Shown here piece by piece: positions 47,901 through 59,900 of a stretch of 64,000 nucleotides of DNA. The position numbers and the translations under genes were made by a program. The DNA lies in contig NC_073746.1 in assembly GCF_029784135.1 (NCBI RefSeq), positions 297,917,614 through 297,981,613 of the forward strand, given 5' to 3'. This DNA is from Toxorhynchites rutilus septentrionalis (taxonomy: Eukaryota; Arthropoda; Insecta; Diptera; Culicidae). The stretch's first letter is position 1; each line of letters opens with the position of its first letter. The notes under the pieces were generated by a model. That model made no database searches. It worked only from the letters and a program-made list of their open reading frames with translations, and had not been told where the DNA came from.

Positions 47901-50900
47901 GTTAAAAACACAAATGCTGAGAAATTCAGAGAAAGTCATCTTCAGGCAGTAGAGGCCATTCAAAACAACCATTACGTGGATGACTACCTAGATAGTTTCG
48001 ACGATTTAGAAAATGCCTCAAAAATTGTGAACGAAGTTATTACCATTCACAAATATGGGCACTTCAATATCAGAAATTTTATATCCAACAGTAATGAGCT
48101 ATTGGGACAAATCCCGGAAGAAAATAGAACGGAAGTTAAAGAAGACTTATTAGGAAAATTTGAGGAATCATATGAAAAAGTACTCGGAGTGTATTGGGAT
48201 ACAAAAAAGGATTTTATTCGCTACAAGGTGGATATTCCTGTTACACAGGAGTTTACGAAACGAAAACTGCTTTCACAAAGCATGAGTGTTTACGATCCAC
48301 TTGGTTTATTATCACATATAACAATTCAATCTCGAATTCTAATGCAGGAGCTCTGGAAAAGTGGAATAACATGGGATGAACAATTAAACCCAGCACTAAA
48401 GAAAAAATGGGAGAACTGGCACACAAAACTGGAAGAAGCAAGAGCAATAAGAATACCACGTTCATATGCCAATTCTTCTCACCCAAAAGAACGAGAACTA
48501 CATGTCTTCGTTGATGCATCTGAGAATGCTTATGCAGCAGCAGTATACTTAAGGAGTGTATATGAGTCACACATTGATGTCAATATCGTGGCTGCCAAGG
48601 CAAGAGTCGCACCAACTAAAATGCTTTCCATACCACGACTCGAATTACAAGCCGCTGTATTAGGAAGCAGATTGGCTAAGACAGTAAAAAACGAGCTACG
48701 TCTATCAATAGATAGAGTAGTATTTTGGTCAGATTCCAAAACTGTATTAGCATGGATTCGTTCAGAACCACGCAAGTACAAACAGTTTGTTGCCTTACGG
48801 ATAGGAGAAATATTAGAAACCACATACGTAAACCAGTGGAAATGGGTGAATAGTAGGAATAATCCAGCGGATGAAGCTACGAAATTATCAAATAGTAATT
48901 CAATCTGGTTTACAGGCCCACAGTTCTTATATGATAATGAAGAAAACTGGCCAAATGAAGTTCAGAGAAGCGACACTGACGAAGAATTAAGACCACTGCA
49001 CACTATTCAATCGAAAGAGTTTAGTGGTCTGAAAAGCATTCACATAAATTGGTGTTCGGATTTTGTGAGATTGAAGCGTTCTGTTGCAATTGCATTCAAA
49101 TATATCGATTGGCTGAAATCAAAATGCAGGAACCAAAGCTTCAATAAAAATATTGACAAGGAGGACCTGGATTATGCTGAGCTCGTTTTAATATATAAGG
49201 CTCAATGGGAGTCATATCCCAAAGAAATGGAACTCTTACAAAATAAAATGAAAATTCATAAGGGAAGTGAAATTCGAGCACTTAGCCCGGAAATTTGCAC
49301 GGATGGAATAATGAGATCAAAGGGACGTATTGAGAACGCTAACTGTTTACCAACTTCAGCCAGAACACCTATCATTCTGTCCTACAAGCATTATGTGAGC
49401 ACTTTGATATTACGTCATTATCACGAAAAATATCGACATAAAAACCTGGAGACTGCCATAGCGGCAGTGCGACAAAAATTCTGGATAACAAACATCAGAG
49501 TTGCTATTAAGACAGTTAGAAGGAAGTGCCAATTTTGTAAAAATATGTCTGCGGAGCCAATTCCTCCAATGATGGCAGCCCTACCACGTTCTAGAACTAC
49601 ACCATATTGTAAGCCATTCACGTATACAGGCACAGATTATTTCGGCCCTTATGGCGTGTCTATTGGAAGACGCACTGAAAAACGTTGGGGATGTTTGTTT
49701 ACTTGTATGACAACAAGAGCAGTACATCTCGAATTAGCACAAGATATGAGCTCAGACTCTTTTATTATATGTTTCCGAAATTTACAATATCGTAGAGGTA
49801 AAGTGCAAGAGTTGTTCAGCGACAATGGAACTAATTTCATTGGAGCAAGAAACGAATTTGAGAAAATTCTTAGAAGGCTATCAGACGACGGAGTCAAATG
49901 GCATTTTAATCCTCCCGCTTCACCGCATTTCGGTGGAGTATGGGAAAGAATGGTGAGAGAAGTTAAAAGCCTTTTACCTCAAAAACAAGAAACCATACCA
50001 GAGTATGAACTTAGAACCATACTAACCGAAGTTGAATTCCTCATTAACAATCGCCCGTTAACGCATATTCCTTTAGATACAGAAGACGATGAGGTTTTAA
50101 CTCCTAATCACTTTCTGTTAGGTTGCGCTGGTGAAGCTGTCATTACGATCGACGACGTTTCCAAAGCAGAAGCAACTCGTCAACACTGGAAAAGAGCGCA
50201 ATCAATTGTTAAGGGATATTGGAATCGGTGGATAAAAGAATACCTCCCAACCCTAACTAAAAGAAATAAATGGTTGGAGAAGACTAAACCTATAAAGGTA
50301 GGGGATATCGTGGTTTTTGCCGATGAAGAAAAGAAAGGTAAATGGCATAAGGGCAAGGTGATAAGAACAACAACTAATATGGATGGGCAAGTTAGATCCG
50401 CTACCGTGGAAACAATTAAAGGTGAAATTACTAGACCAGCTGTAAAATTAGCAGTATTAGATGTAAGTAAGAACAATGAAATCGAGAGCTCAAAAGATAC
50501 CACTATTTCCTCACCACCTCTTAACTTTGTTGGAGTAATTAAAAGTGCCCCAGGGAGTAAAGAGGAAATTAAGGGACCGCGAAATCCTCAAGAATGGGGA
50601 GTAAGAAAAACGGTTAACATCGAGCATGTAAAAGAGCTGGCGTCAAAGTTGAAACCGAAGCCACAAACAAAAAAGAAAGTCATAGGTAAAATAAGACCAT
50701 ATACCGGCACGATACAAAAGGCTATCGTAACCGCAATGGCAATTCTAGTACTGGTAAATTTGACAAATGCCGTCAACATCCAGCCTATTGAGGAAGGGGG
50801 TTTAATGTTTGATCATGTTGGGTCATGTATAGTAAGGCGAGGAATTTGGAGGACAAATATTGTATCCAACTTAATTCCTAACGACGATATTTCTATGCTA

Positions 50901-53900
50901 GACTCTATTCATTCGAACTTAGAAAGAACCTTGAAGTTCATGGGGAATGTAACTCAAGACAGCGCTTTGACAGAACTTGTAATGTCGATAGAACGACAAT
51001 GTAACAATGCAAAACAAGAAATAAATTTTTTATCACGATCAAAAAGGAGTCGTGGAATACTTGGGTTTTTGAAAGATCTGTTATTTGGGAGTAATGATGT
51101 GGAAGACGAAGTACAGTCTTTGCGTATTCACGAAGAGCAAAAACTTCATGATATCTCACAAACCATGAGACTATTGAATCAAAGAAGCAAAAATATGGGA
51201 GATGAATTAAGCGTAAGAATTCGTAGACTAAATGAAGGAATGTTATCTTTGAAGGGAAAGTATTCCGAAGAAAGAACTAATATATTCGCAAGAAAATGTT
51301 TTGAGACCACAACGTTAGCTTTGCAATTGATTGATGGCATAACTCGAAAATACAGGATAATTAAGACTCACCCTTTAGCCGAAAATGAAATGCAAAAGGC
51401 AATTCAAAATATAAAGAAGCAATTACCAGAAGGATACTCAATCCTTAGAGACCCACTTGCAGTTAAATACAACATTAAAATTGAAAATGGAACAGTAAAT
51501 ATAATAATGGAAAATGTAATTATTAATAAGGAAAACTTCGAAGTATTCAATGTAATCCCTATTCCTGAAAATGGAAGTGTTATAAAAATAGATCACCATG
51601 TAATAGCAATTAATAATAAACATGAATTTTTTTACCCAGATGGAAATTTAATAAAGCTTAATGAAAGTCATTATGTGGTAAATCAGCCAGAATTAACCAG
51701 AGTTCCAGATTGCATAGCTGGAGCATTACTTCATGAAACGATAAAACAAAAATGCTCAACAAAGATGATGGAAGAACCATACACCATGTTAACAAAATTG
51801 AATAAGATCAACTCTATATTGTACACAACGAGCGACCCTAGCAAGATAATAATCCATTGTAATAATGTAGCCATGTCACCGCCTTATAAGAACGCGATCA
51901 TAGAACTGTTCCCAGATTGTAAGATCCTAACAGAAAAAACTATTCGTTATGCCCAAATATCTGGACATAACGGGGAAGCTAGAATATTTTTTAAACCTAT
52001 TCAGAAACTACCATATGTACTAGAAAAACCAAACATAAATGAAAATTTGAATACAACTATCTCGAGTAGAAATCCATATGAAAAGGTAGATATAAAGGAT
52101 ACAGTAATACCTGAAGACGATTTTATAAAAAAGAAACACGTATATACATTTGGAGGTACCATAACTGTTATTTCAATGATTATAATAGTAGGAATTTACG
52201 TATACATAAAATTAAAGAGAAGAAGTAATAGACAAAATAATAGAAGAAATGATGATCCGCCTTCGTTATTAGACATGATACGGCTAAATAGAGTTCAGGA
52301 AGAATCAAGAAATATTCCTATTATTTTAAACCGTGATAGTTGTCTATAATTGAGTAAATCTATGTAGTAGATTTACGGAGTCCGGAATGTTACGGACAGC
52401 TGAGGCTTATCGCGGATCGAGTTACAGATCCATAAGATAAGCAATATTTGAGATTATATTTAGAAAAGACCTCCAAGCGAGGTATAGAAACGTTTAGAAA
52501 GGACCAATGTAAGGCAATTAAAAGATGTAAGAGCTCAAGTGTTTTGTTAGGCTAGAAAACGCTTGTAGTTCGAAATTATTGCCGGTCATAAATTCAGAAT
52601 GGACGAATATTTAAATAGCGTCCGGTAAAAAATTTAATGCATGCATCATTTAGGATGCATTTTTATTACCCTTTTCCATCCCTAGCTGCGCTCAGCCAGA
52701 TACACCAGCAGGGTGTAATAAAATAAAAGGATGTTATTTAGAGCGAAGGATGGAAAGGGGAAATCCAAGAATAAGATAGGCGCACCGACGAGGTGCTATA
52801 AACTTAAGGTATTTTCTTAGGGTAGTGCAGCCGTCTCAGACTGCACGTTACCATACGCTAGAAGAAGGGACAAGGAAGGTAGATGATCTAAACGAAACCG
52901 ATATGTTATCGGTTTTCAAGAGAGAGAGAGGAGATGTTCCTCGTCAATCTTAGTTTAAGGAACCATGTATATATTGTGAAACTTTTGAATAAATTTTTTA
53001 GTATTGTAACAGAACTCACGCGAAAGCGTTAAAATTTTTCTTTCAATAGAGAAATTTTTCAAGAACCTTATCTTCTGCAGACGAAAATTTACATCGAGCT
53101 GCTCTCTGTAGACTCTCTGTTTTTTTGTTTTTTTGTTTGCAAGTTTGTATATCATTGAAATTTAAAATAAAAATGTAATTTATTAATATTACAGTGGTGT
53201 CCGTCTTACCCGACTGTCCCCTATTAAGTCCGAAAACTTCCAAATCGACGAAGCGGAATTAGTACAATATCAAGTCGAGTTGTTTGCTCGTCACGTAAAG
53301 ACATCCCAAGACCTTTTGCAGGTAGTGAAATATAACGGCAGGAACTGCCGCATTGAACGAAGGAGCAGTTTTTTTGTGTAAATCAACATCAATTTCTACC
53401 AGTTCATGGTCTTCTGAGCATTGAGCATTAATTTTCCATTTCGAACAATTTTCCATTTGTTCGAAATTCTATGAACTTGTCGAAAGTTCTTCCGAAGTCA
53501 CTACTCGCATATAAAGAATTTTCGTCTAAACATTTGATACCGACTTGGGCAGATGTCTAATTTTTTTACGTTGATATTCTCATTACTTAAAAAAGCTAAA
53601 AATTTTCAAACGACTTTGAATTTGTGTATAGATTAGCGTTACGTAACATGAGGGGGAGAGGGTTCGTCTTGTGTTACTTTTTGTTACATAGGGGGGAAGG
53701 GGTCCAAAAACCTCATTTTTAGCGTTACGTAATTTGTGCACGACGCCTTATAGGGTAAATAATTTTGGTTTGTCCGATTTAGGGTATTTTTACGCAACTA
53801 GATTTTCCTTAAAGAAAAACACATATAATCAATGTTACCGAGGTTACTCGGATGAGGCCAGACAAATTACGAGTTGTCGTCTCCAGCAGGACACAAGCGA

Positions 53901-56900
53901 AAAAAATAACGCGCTGTGATCTCTTTGCGATTGAGTATCGCGTTTACGTACCCTGTTGCGACGTTGAAATAGACGGTGTTATACATAAAAAGGGTTCGAT
54001 CCGAAAAGAGATACTCAAGAACTTCTCACTAAAAACTAAGAAGATTCTTGCATGCGATCGACTGAAATCTGTATCACATAAAAATGACAAAAGAGTTCTC
54101 AATCGAAAAAACTCTTTTCGTGTGACTTTTGAGGGTTCCGCTCTTCCAAATTTCGTTGCAATAGGTGCACTTCGTTTACCTGTTCGGTTGTTTGTACCCC
54201 GGGTAATGAAATGCAACAAATGTATGCAACTCGGTCACACGGCCGCCTATTGTTGCAACAAAAAACGTTGCGCAGATTGTGGAGAGAGCCATGATGAGAA
54301 TCCTTGCCCGAAAGAGCGCAAGTGTCTTCATTGCGGCGGGACTCCTCATGATCTTACTCAATGCCCGGTGTACAAACAACGAGGGGAAAAAATCAAGCGT
54401 TCCTTTAAGGAACGTTCCAAGCGGACTTATGCAGAAATGCTTGAGAGTTCCGTTCCAACGGCTCAGGACAATCCCTAATCGATTCTGCAGAACGACGAGC
54501 TTGTTGCTGACGCTCCCAATGCAGGAAGTTCCGGTACATCGCAGGGTGCATTCAGGAAAAGAAAAATTACTTCTTTTCCATTACTCCCCAGAAAGAAGAC
54601 CAAAACTTCCCAAGTTGGAATGAAACCTCAAATCTAACGTGCTGAGAATAAACCGAAGCAAGTACATCCTGGTTTACGCGGTTCTTCTACGCACCAGGGG
54701 TCCTCAGCACTTCCCGGAGCAGCACACAACCCGTCTGTTCCATTTTCGCCAGATTGTGGCTGTTGCCTCGATCGCTTGCACTTTCTGACCTAACTTGTTT
54801 GGTTGCACTTTCTGACCTGGTGGACAACATTTTAAATGCTTTAAATATAAATGACCCTCTTAAAAGCATAGTATTATGTTTGCTTCCGATTGTGAGAACA
54901 TTTTTGAAAGAAAAATGTGGTTTTTTAGCAGCGTTCATTTCCCTCGATGCCTAATTCAGTGCAAGAGGTGAAGGATTTGACCACTGTAATACAGTGGAAT
55001 TGCAGAAGCATCATCCCTAAACTAGATCAATTTAAATTTTTAGTTCATAGTTCTAACTGTGATGTATTTTCCCTCTGTGAAACATGGCTTTCTTCAGCCG
55101 ACAAGCTGAATTTCCACGATTTCTACATTATTCGCCTCGATCGAAATGACTCGTTTGGTGGCGTACTATTGGGGATTAAAAAATGTCTCTCCTTCTATAG
55201 AGTCACTCTCCCATCGATGACAGGCATTGAAGTTGTCGCTTGCCAGACACAAATCAATGGCAAAGACCTCTGCATTGCTTTGATATATAATATATTCCTC
55301 CCAGGACTACGGTAAGCCGCCATCAGTTTTGTGATATCATCGAGGCATTACCGGAGCCGCGGCTAATCTTAGGTGATTTCAACTCCCATGGAACAGCATG
55401 GGGATCACTCTATGATGACAAGCGTGCCACTTTGATTTATGATCTGTGCGACAACTTCAAATTGACAATTTTGAATACTGGGGAAGCAACTCCTCCTGCA
55501 TGGGCAAGCATGCTAGACATATCACTTAGCTCTTCTTCGTTATCCCTGGATTGCATGTGGAAGGTAATCCAAGATCCCCACGGTAGTGATCACCTGCCAA
55601 TAATTCTATCGATCGCCAATGAATCAGGTTCTCGTGAGTCAGCCGATATTGCGTATGACCTCAAGAAAAATGTTGACTGGAAAAAAATTTGCAGAAATAA
55701 TATCTGAAACAATTGTTTCAATGCATGAACTTCCTCCACTCGAAGAGTATAACTTTATATCGAGTTTGATTTACGAAAGCGCACTTCAAACTCAAAAGAA
55801 ACGTGTTCCTGCTACCACTTCCCGACGTCGTCCTCCATCACTTTGGTGGGACAAGGAGTGTTCAAAGGTCTACCTTGAAAAATCATCCGCTTTCAAAAAA
55901 TTCAGGAAAACTGGATTAGTGGAATGGTTTCGAAAGTACCAAGCTCTAGGAGCCAAACTAAAAGGTTTGATTAAAGCAAAAAAGCGTGCATATTGGCGGA
56001 ATTTCGTCAATGGTTTGTCGAGGGAGACCGCTATGAGCACTCTTTGGAATAAGGCTAGGAGAATGCGTGGCTGGAACCATACAAATGAAAGTGAGGAATA
56101 CTCTGACCGTTGGATTTTTAACTTTGCACGGAAGGTTTGCCCAGACTCCGTTCCTGCACAAAACGTCGTACGCGACATATCGCCTCAAAGCGATTATGAG
56201 AATTTTTCGATGGTGGAATTCTCTCGTGTAACAATTCAGCTCCCGGGTCGGACAAGATTAAATTCAAATTGTTGAAGAATCTTCCCGACTTGGCAAAACA
56301 GCGTTTGCTGAACTTGTTCAACAAGTTTCTGGGGCTGAATATTGTCCCACATGACTGGAGACAAGTGAGAGTGATAGCCATACGAAAATCCAACAAGCCG
56401 GCTTGCGATCACAATTCGTATAGGCCGATTGCAATGTTATCCTGTATTCGTAAATTGTTAGAGAAAATGATTCTACTTCGTTTGGACAAGTGGGTCGAAA
56501 CGAACAATTTGCTATCAAATACGCAGTTTGACTTCCGCCGAGGTAAAGGGATGAATGATTGTCTCGCGCTGCTATCTTCTGAAATCCAAATCGCATTTGC
56601 TCGCAAACAACAAATGGCTTCCGTTTTTCTCGATATCAAAGGGGCATTTGATTCAGTTTCCATGGAAATTCTCTCAGAGAAACTTCATAATCGTGGACTT
56701 TCGCCAATTCTGAATAATTTCCTGTACAATTTACTCTCAGAAAAGCACATGTTTTTCAATCATGGCAGCTTGAAATCTTCTCGATACAGTTTTATGGGCC
56801 TACCACAAGGCTCCTGCCTAAGCCCCCTCTTGTACAGTTTTTACGTCAATGATATAGATGATTGTCTAACTAGAGATTGCACGTTGAGACAACTTGCAGA

Positions 56901-59900
56901 CGATGGAGTTATTTCCATTACGGGTGTTAATCCCGTCGTCCTGCAAAATTCTTTGCAAGATACCCTGAACAACCTATTCACGTGGGCTCTCAAGCTGGGT
57001 ATCGAATTCTCTACGGAGAAAACCGAAATGGTCGTATTTTCTAGGAAGCACGAACCCGCCCAATTCCAGCTTCACCTATCCGGCGCTGTATCACGATTAG
57101 GCGCTGTATGTTTTTCGAATACCTGGGTGTATATTTTGATTCTAAATGTACCTGGGGGAGACACATTGCGTATCTGAAACAGAAATGCCAGCAAAGAATC
57201 AATTTCCTCCAAACAATAACCGGAACAGCCAACCGCGAGTAATCGGTTACATATTACTAACATAGATAATAAGAAAAATTGTCAAAGTATTGAACTCCCG
57301 GCCCCGTGAGGCTAACGCCATATGAGCCTTGATAAAAATATATATTTTGGAAAAAAAAATAACCGGAACATGGTGGGGTGCCCATCCAGGAGACCTCATT
57401 CAGTTGTATAAAACAACGATATTTTCAGTGTTAAAATATGTCAGTTTTTGCTTCCGATCAGCTGCCAGGATTCATATTCTTAAGCTGGAGATATACAATA
57501 TCGTTGCTTTCGTATAGCCATGGGGTGTTTGCATTCGACACATATGATGAGTCTCGAAGTCTTGGCAGGAGTACCCCCGCTTACTCTTCGGTTCACAGAA
57601 TTATCCTACAGATTTCTCATCCGTTACAAGATCATGAATCCATTGGTGATTGATAACTTCGAAAATCTACTCCAACTGACTCCTCAGTCAAGTTTTATGT
57701 CTTTATACCATGAGTATCTTACCCACAATTTGCACCCTTCACCAGGCATCTCCAACCAAGTTTGCTTCCCATACTTTTGCAATTCCTCTGTCATTTTTGA
57801 CCTGTTCATGCGACAAAAAATCCATGCAATCCCAGATTATTTACACTCCAATGTTATTCCGTCGACATTTCCGGAAAAATATGGGAAATTCAGATCTGAT
57901 AAAATGTTCTTTGCTGACGGTTCATTCATAAACGGGTCCACTGGCTTCGGCATCTTCAATGAAAATTCCAGTGCCTCTTTCAAACTCAAAGATCCTTGTT
58001 CCGTGTATGTCGCTGAAATGTGTGCGATATACTACGCACTAGGAATCATTTAAACACTGCCCATCGACCATTTATTTTTTCAGACAGTCTCAGCTCAATA
58101 GAGGAAATCCGCTCAATGATGGTTGATAAACGCTCATCTTATTTTCTAACAAGAATAAGACAACTATTGAGTGTTTTGGTCGAAAAATTATTCAAGATTA
58201 CCTTAGCATGGGTTCTCTCTCATTGCTCGATTCCGGGGAATGAGAAAGGAGACTCGCTAGCTAAGGTGGGCGCTTCAGAAGGCACACTTTTTGAAAGGAA
58301 AATTGCTTATAACGATTTTTTTCACATTCCTCGTCAGCACACCCTCTATCGTATCTCTTCTATCCGATCTATAAACTTTTTACTTAGTCGCGGCAATTCA
58401 TACACATACTCTTTACAGATACTAGCGACACGGGTCGAAGATTGTGCAGCCCACTGATCATTCACTATGAGCTGAGGATTGTACCGCTCATGACAACTTT
58501 ACACGAGCTGATGATTGAGCCGGCTAGTGACCATTCTATCCAGGATTCCTCGAGTCGAGAAGACGCACCACGCTATATATGAGGTACAGACCTGGGGACG
58601 TTGCTGATTAATGGTCAGCTGCATCCCAATAGGAAGTATCCCGTGTCGGGCACATGTACAGTGCATTGGAGACTACAACATTCCGATTATGACAATAAAC
58701 TGTAATACTAACCTCGAGCCAACCGCGAATACTCAGTTACATATTACTAACATAGATATTAAGAAAAATTGTCAAAATATTGAACTCCCGGCCTCGTCAG
58801 GCTAACGTCATTGATAAAAATATATATTTTGGAAAAAAAAGTGAAAATCACATTCGTGAAATAATATAGAATCCATACTGCTGCTGGATGTTACGACCAA
58901 GGATGGTCACGATTGGAAACATATCGATTGACTTTATTGTAGGGGTGACTTTTCGACAACGTCTTCAATTTATGTTTGGGGAAAATTATAATTGTTCCAA
59001 TTTGAAAAAAAAGGAAATACTCACCCGCAAATGATTCCATTGGAATGTAAAGTATCCACCGCAATGATAAGTTCACTGATCCAACGTTTAATACAGCCTT
59101 CGGGAAGAGGATCGGCTCCCGCAATATTTTCGTTTACATAAGTTTTAAATTGACTAGAATCAATCTGAAGACGTTTTGGCTCTTCAGTCTGTGCCACTTC
59201 CCTGCTTTTCTCCGTGCATTGTCTTTCGATCGGATCTGGTTGCTGCTGAGATTGCTCGAGCGTTTGGTTGACTGCCTTCAACAGTTGTTGACTGCAGTTA
59301 ACGAGATCACTAGCGTCCATATCCTTCGAGAGAACTTCGAACGATGGAATGTAATCCGAGAAGGTCTCCTCCTCTAGCACAGAATCGATGCAATCTACTT
59401 CGTCGATATAATCCGCCTCCTGTGCCTCTTCAATCTCATCGCTTGGTTGCCCTTGAAGCATCCGTTCAGCCTTGCTACTACACTCATTAACGAGATCAAC
59501 GAAGCCAGAATCGTAAACGGCGGTCTGGCTGCAGTCAGATTCATTTGACGATTCAAGAGTTGGACAAATTTCCGAGGCGAAATCTTCCTGTTCACCAACA
59601 GAACCTTCGATGTCAATCATCTTATCTGTTTTTCGATAGCTACAAATGTAATCCCAAAGCTTTCCACCACACACAAGCTTCAGAAGCAAAAACACACTAG
59701 AATCGGATTGAAAATAGGCTACCAACGGAACCATGTAGGGAATATCACAAGGAAAAAATAACCCTTGCGAAGAAACTCCCGGAGGCTTCCGGATTCCCTT
59801 CATAATGTAGAATTTCTTATCGGTGCAATCCTGAACTTGCATCAAGCGACCGTCCACCACCTGCACCACTTTGTAGCGGGATAAATAGTTCAATGGGCGC

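Larger units (their letters stand above)
43781..53061 (+). mobile_element. BEL/Pao LTR retrotransposon with Env-like region, apparently intact
   Basis: The 9281-bp element is flanked by a 5-bp target duplication AGAAC (43776-43780 and 53062-53066). The two 674-bp LTRs read as identical. One uninterrupted 2314-codon frame covers the coding part. Identical LTRs and an open frame indicate a very recent insertion. It lies antisense to the host pseudokinase gene, inside its third intron and inside a Harbinger-type element. Confidence 0.96.
42444..53747. mobile_element. Harbinger-type element (TTA duplication) split by BEL/Pao
   Basis: Inverted ends are GGCGTCGTGCACAAATTACC and GGCGTCGTGCACAAATTACG, flanked by TTA (42441-42443 and 53748-53750), with GCGTTACGTAA palindromes just inside. 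Removing the BEL insertion leaves about 2 kb. The interior is AT-rich, with GGGGAAGACGGA-type repeats near 43095-43310 and 53195-53225 that may mark a further TA-flanked element. No transposase is recognised. Confidence 0.68.
53790..58840 (+). mobile_element. I-clade-like LINE with RNase H, decayed
   Basis: Order: ORF1 with zinc knuckles (53852-54478), endonuclease (about 54947-55620), RT (about 55700-57177), RNase H (about 57890-58330), a 3' UTR and an A-tail at 58833-58840. An RNase H domain after the RT, together with the FADG and LADDG motifs, fits the I clade (MosquI-like; name tentative). The 5' end is truncated next to the Harbinger-type element. It lies antisense to the host gene, in the same large intron. 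Confidence 0.8.
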
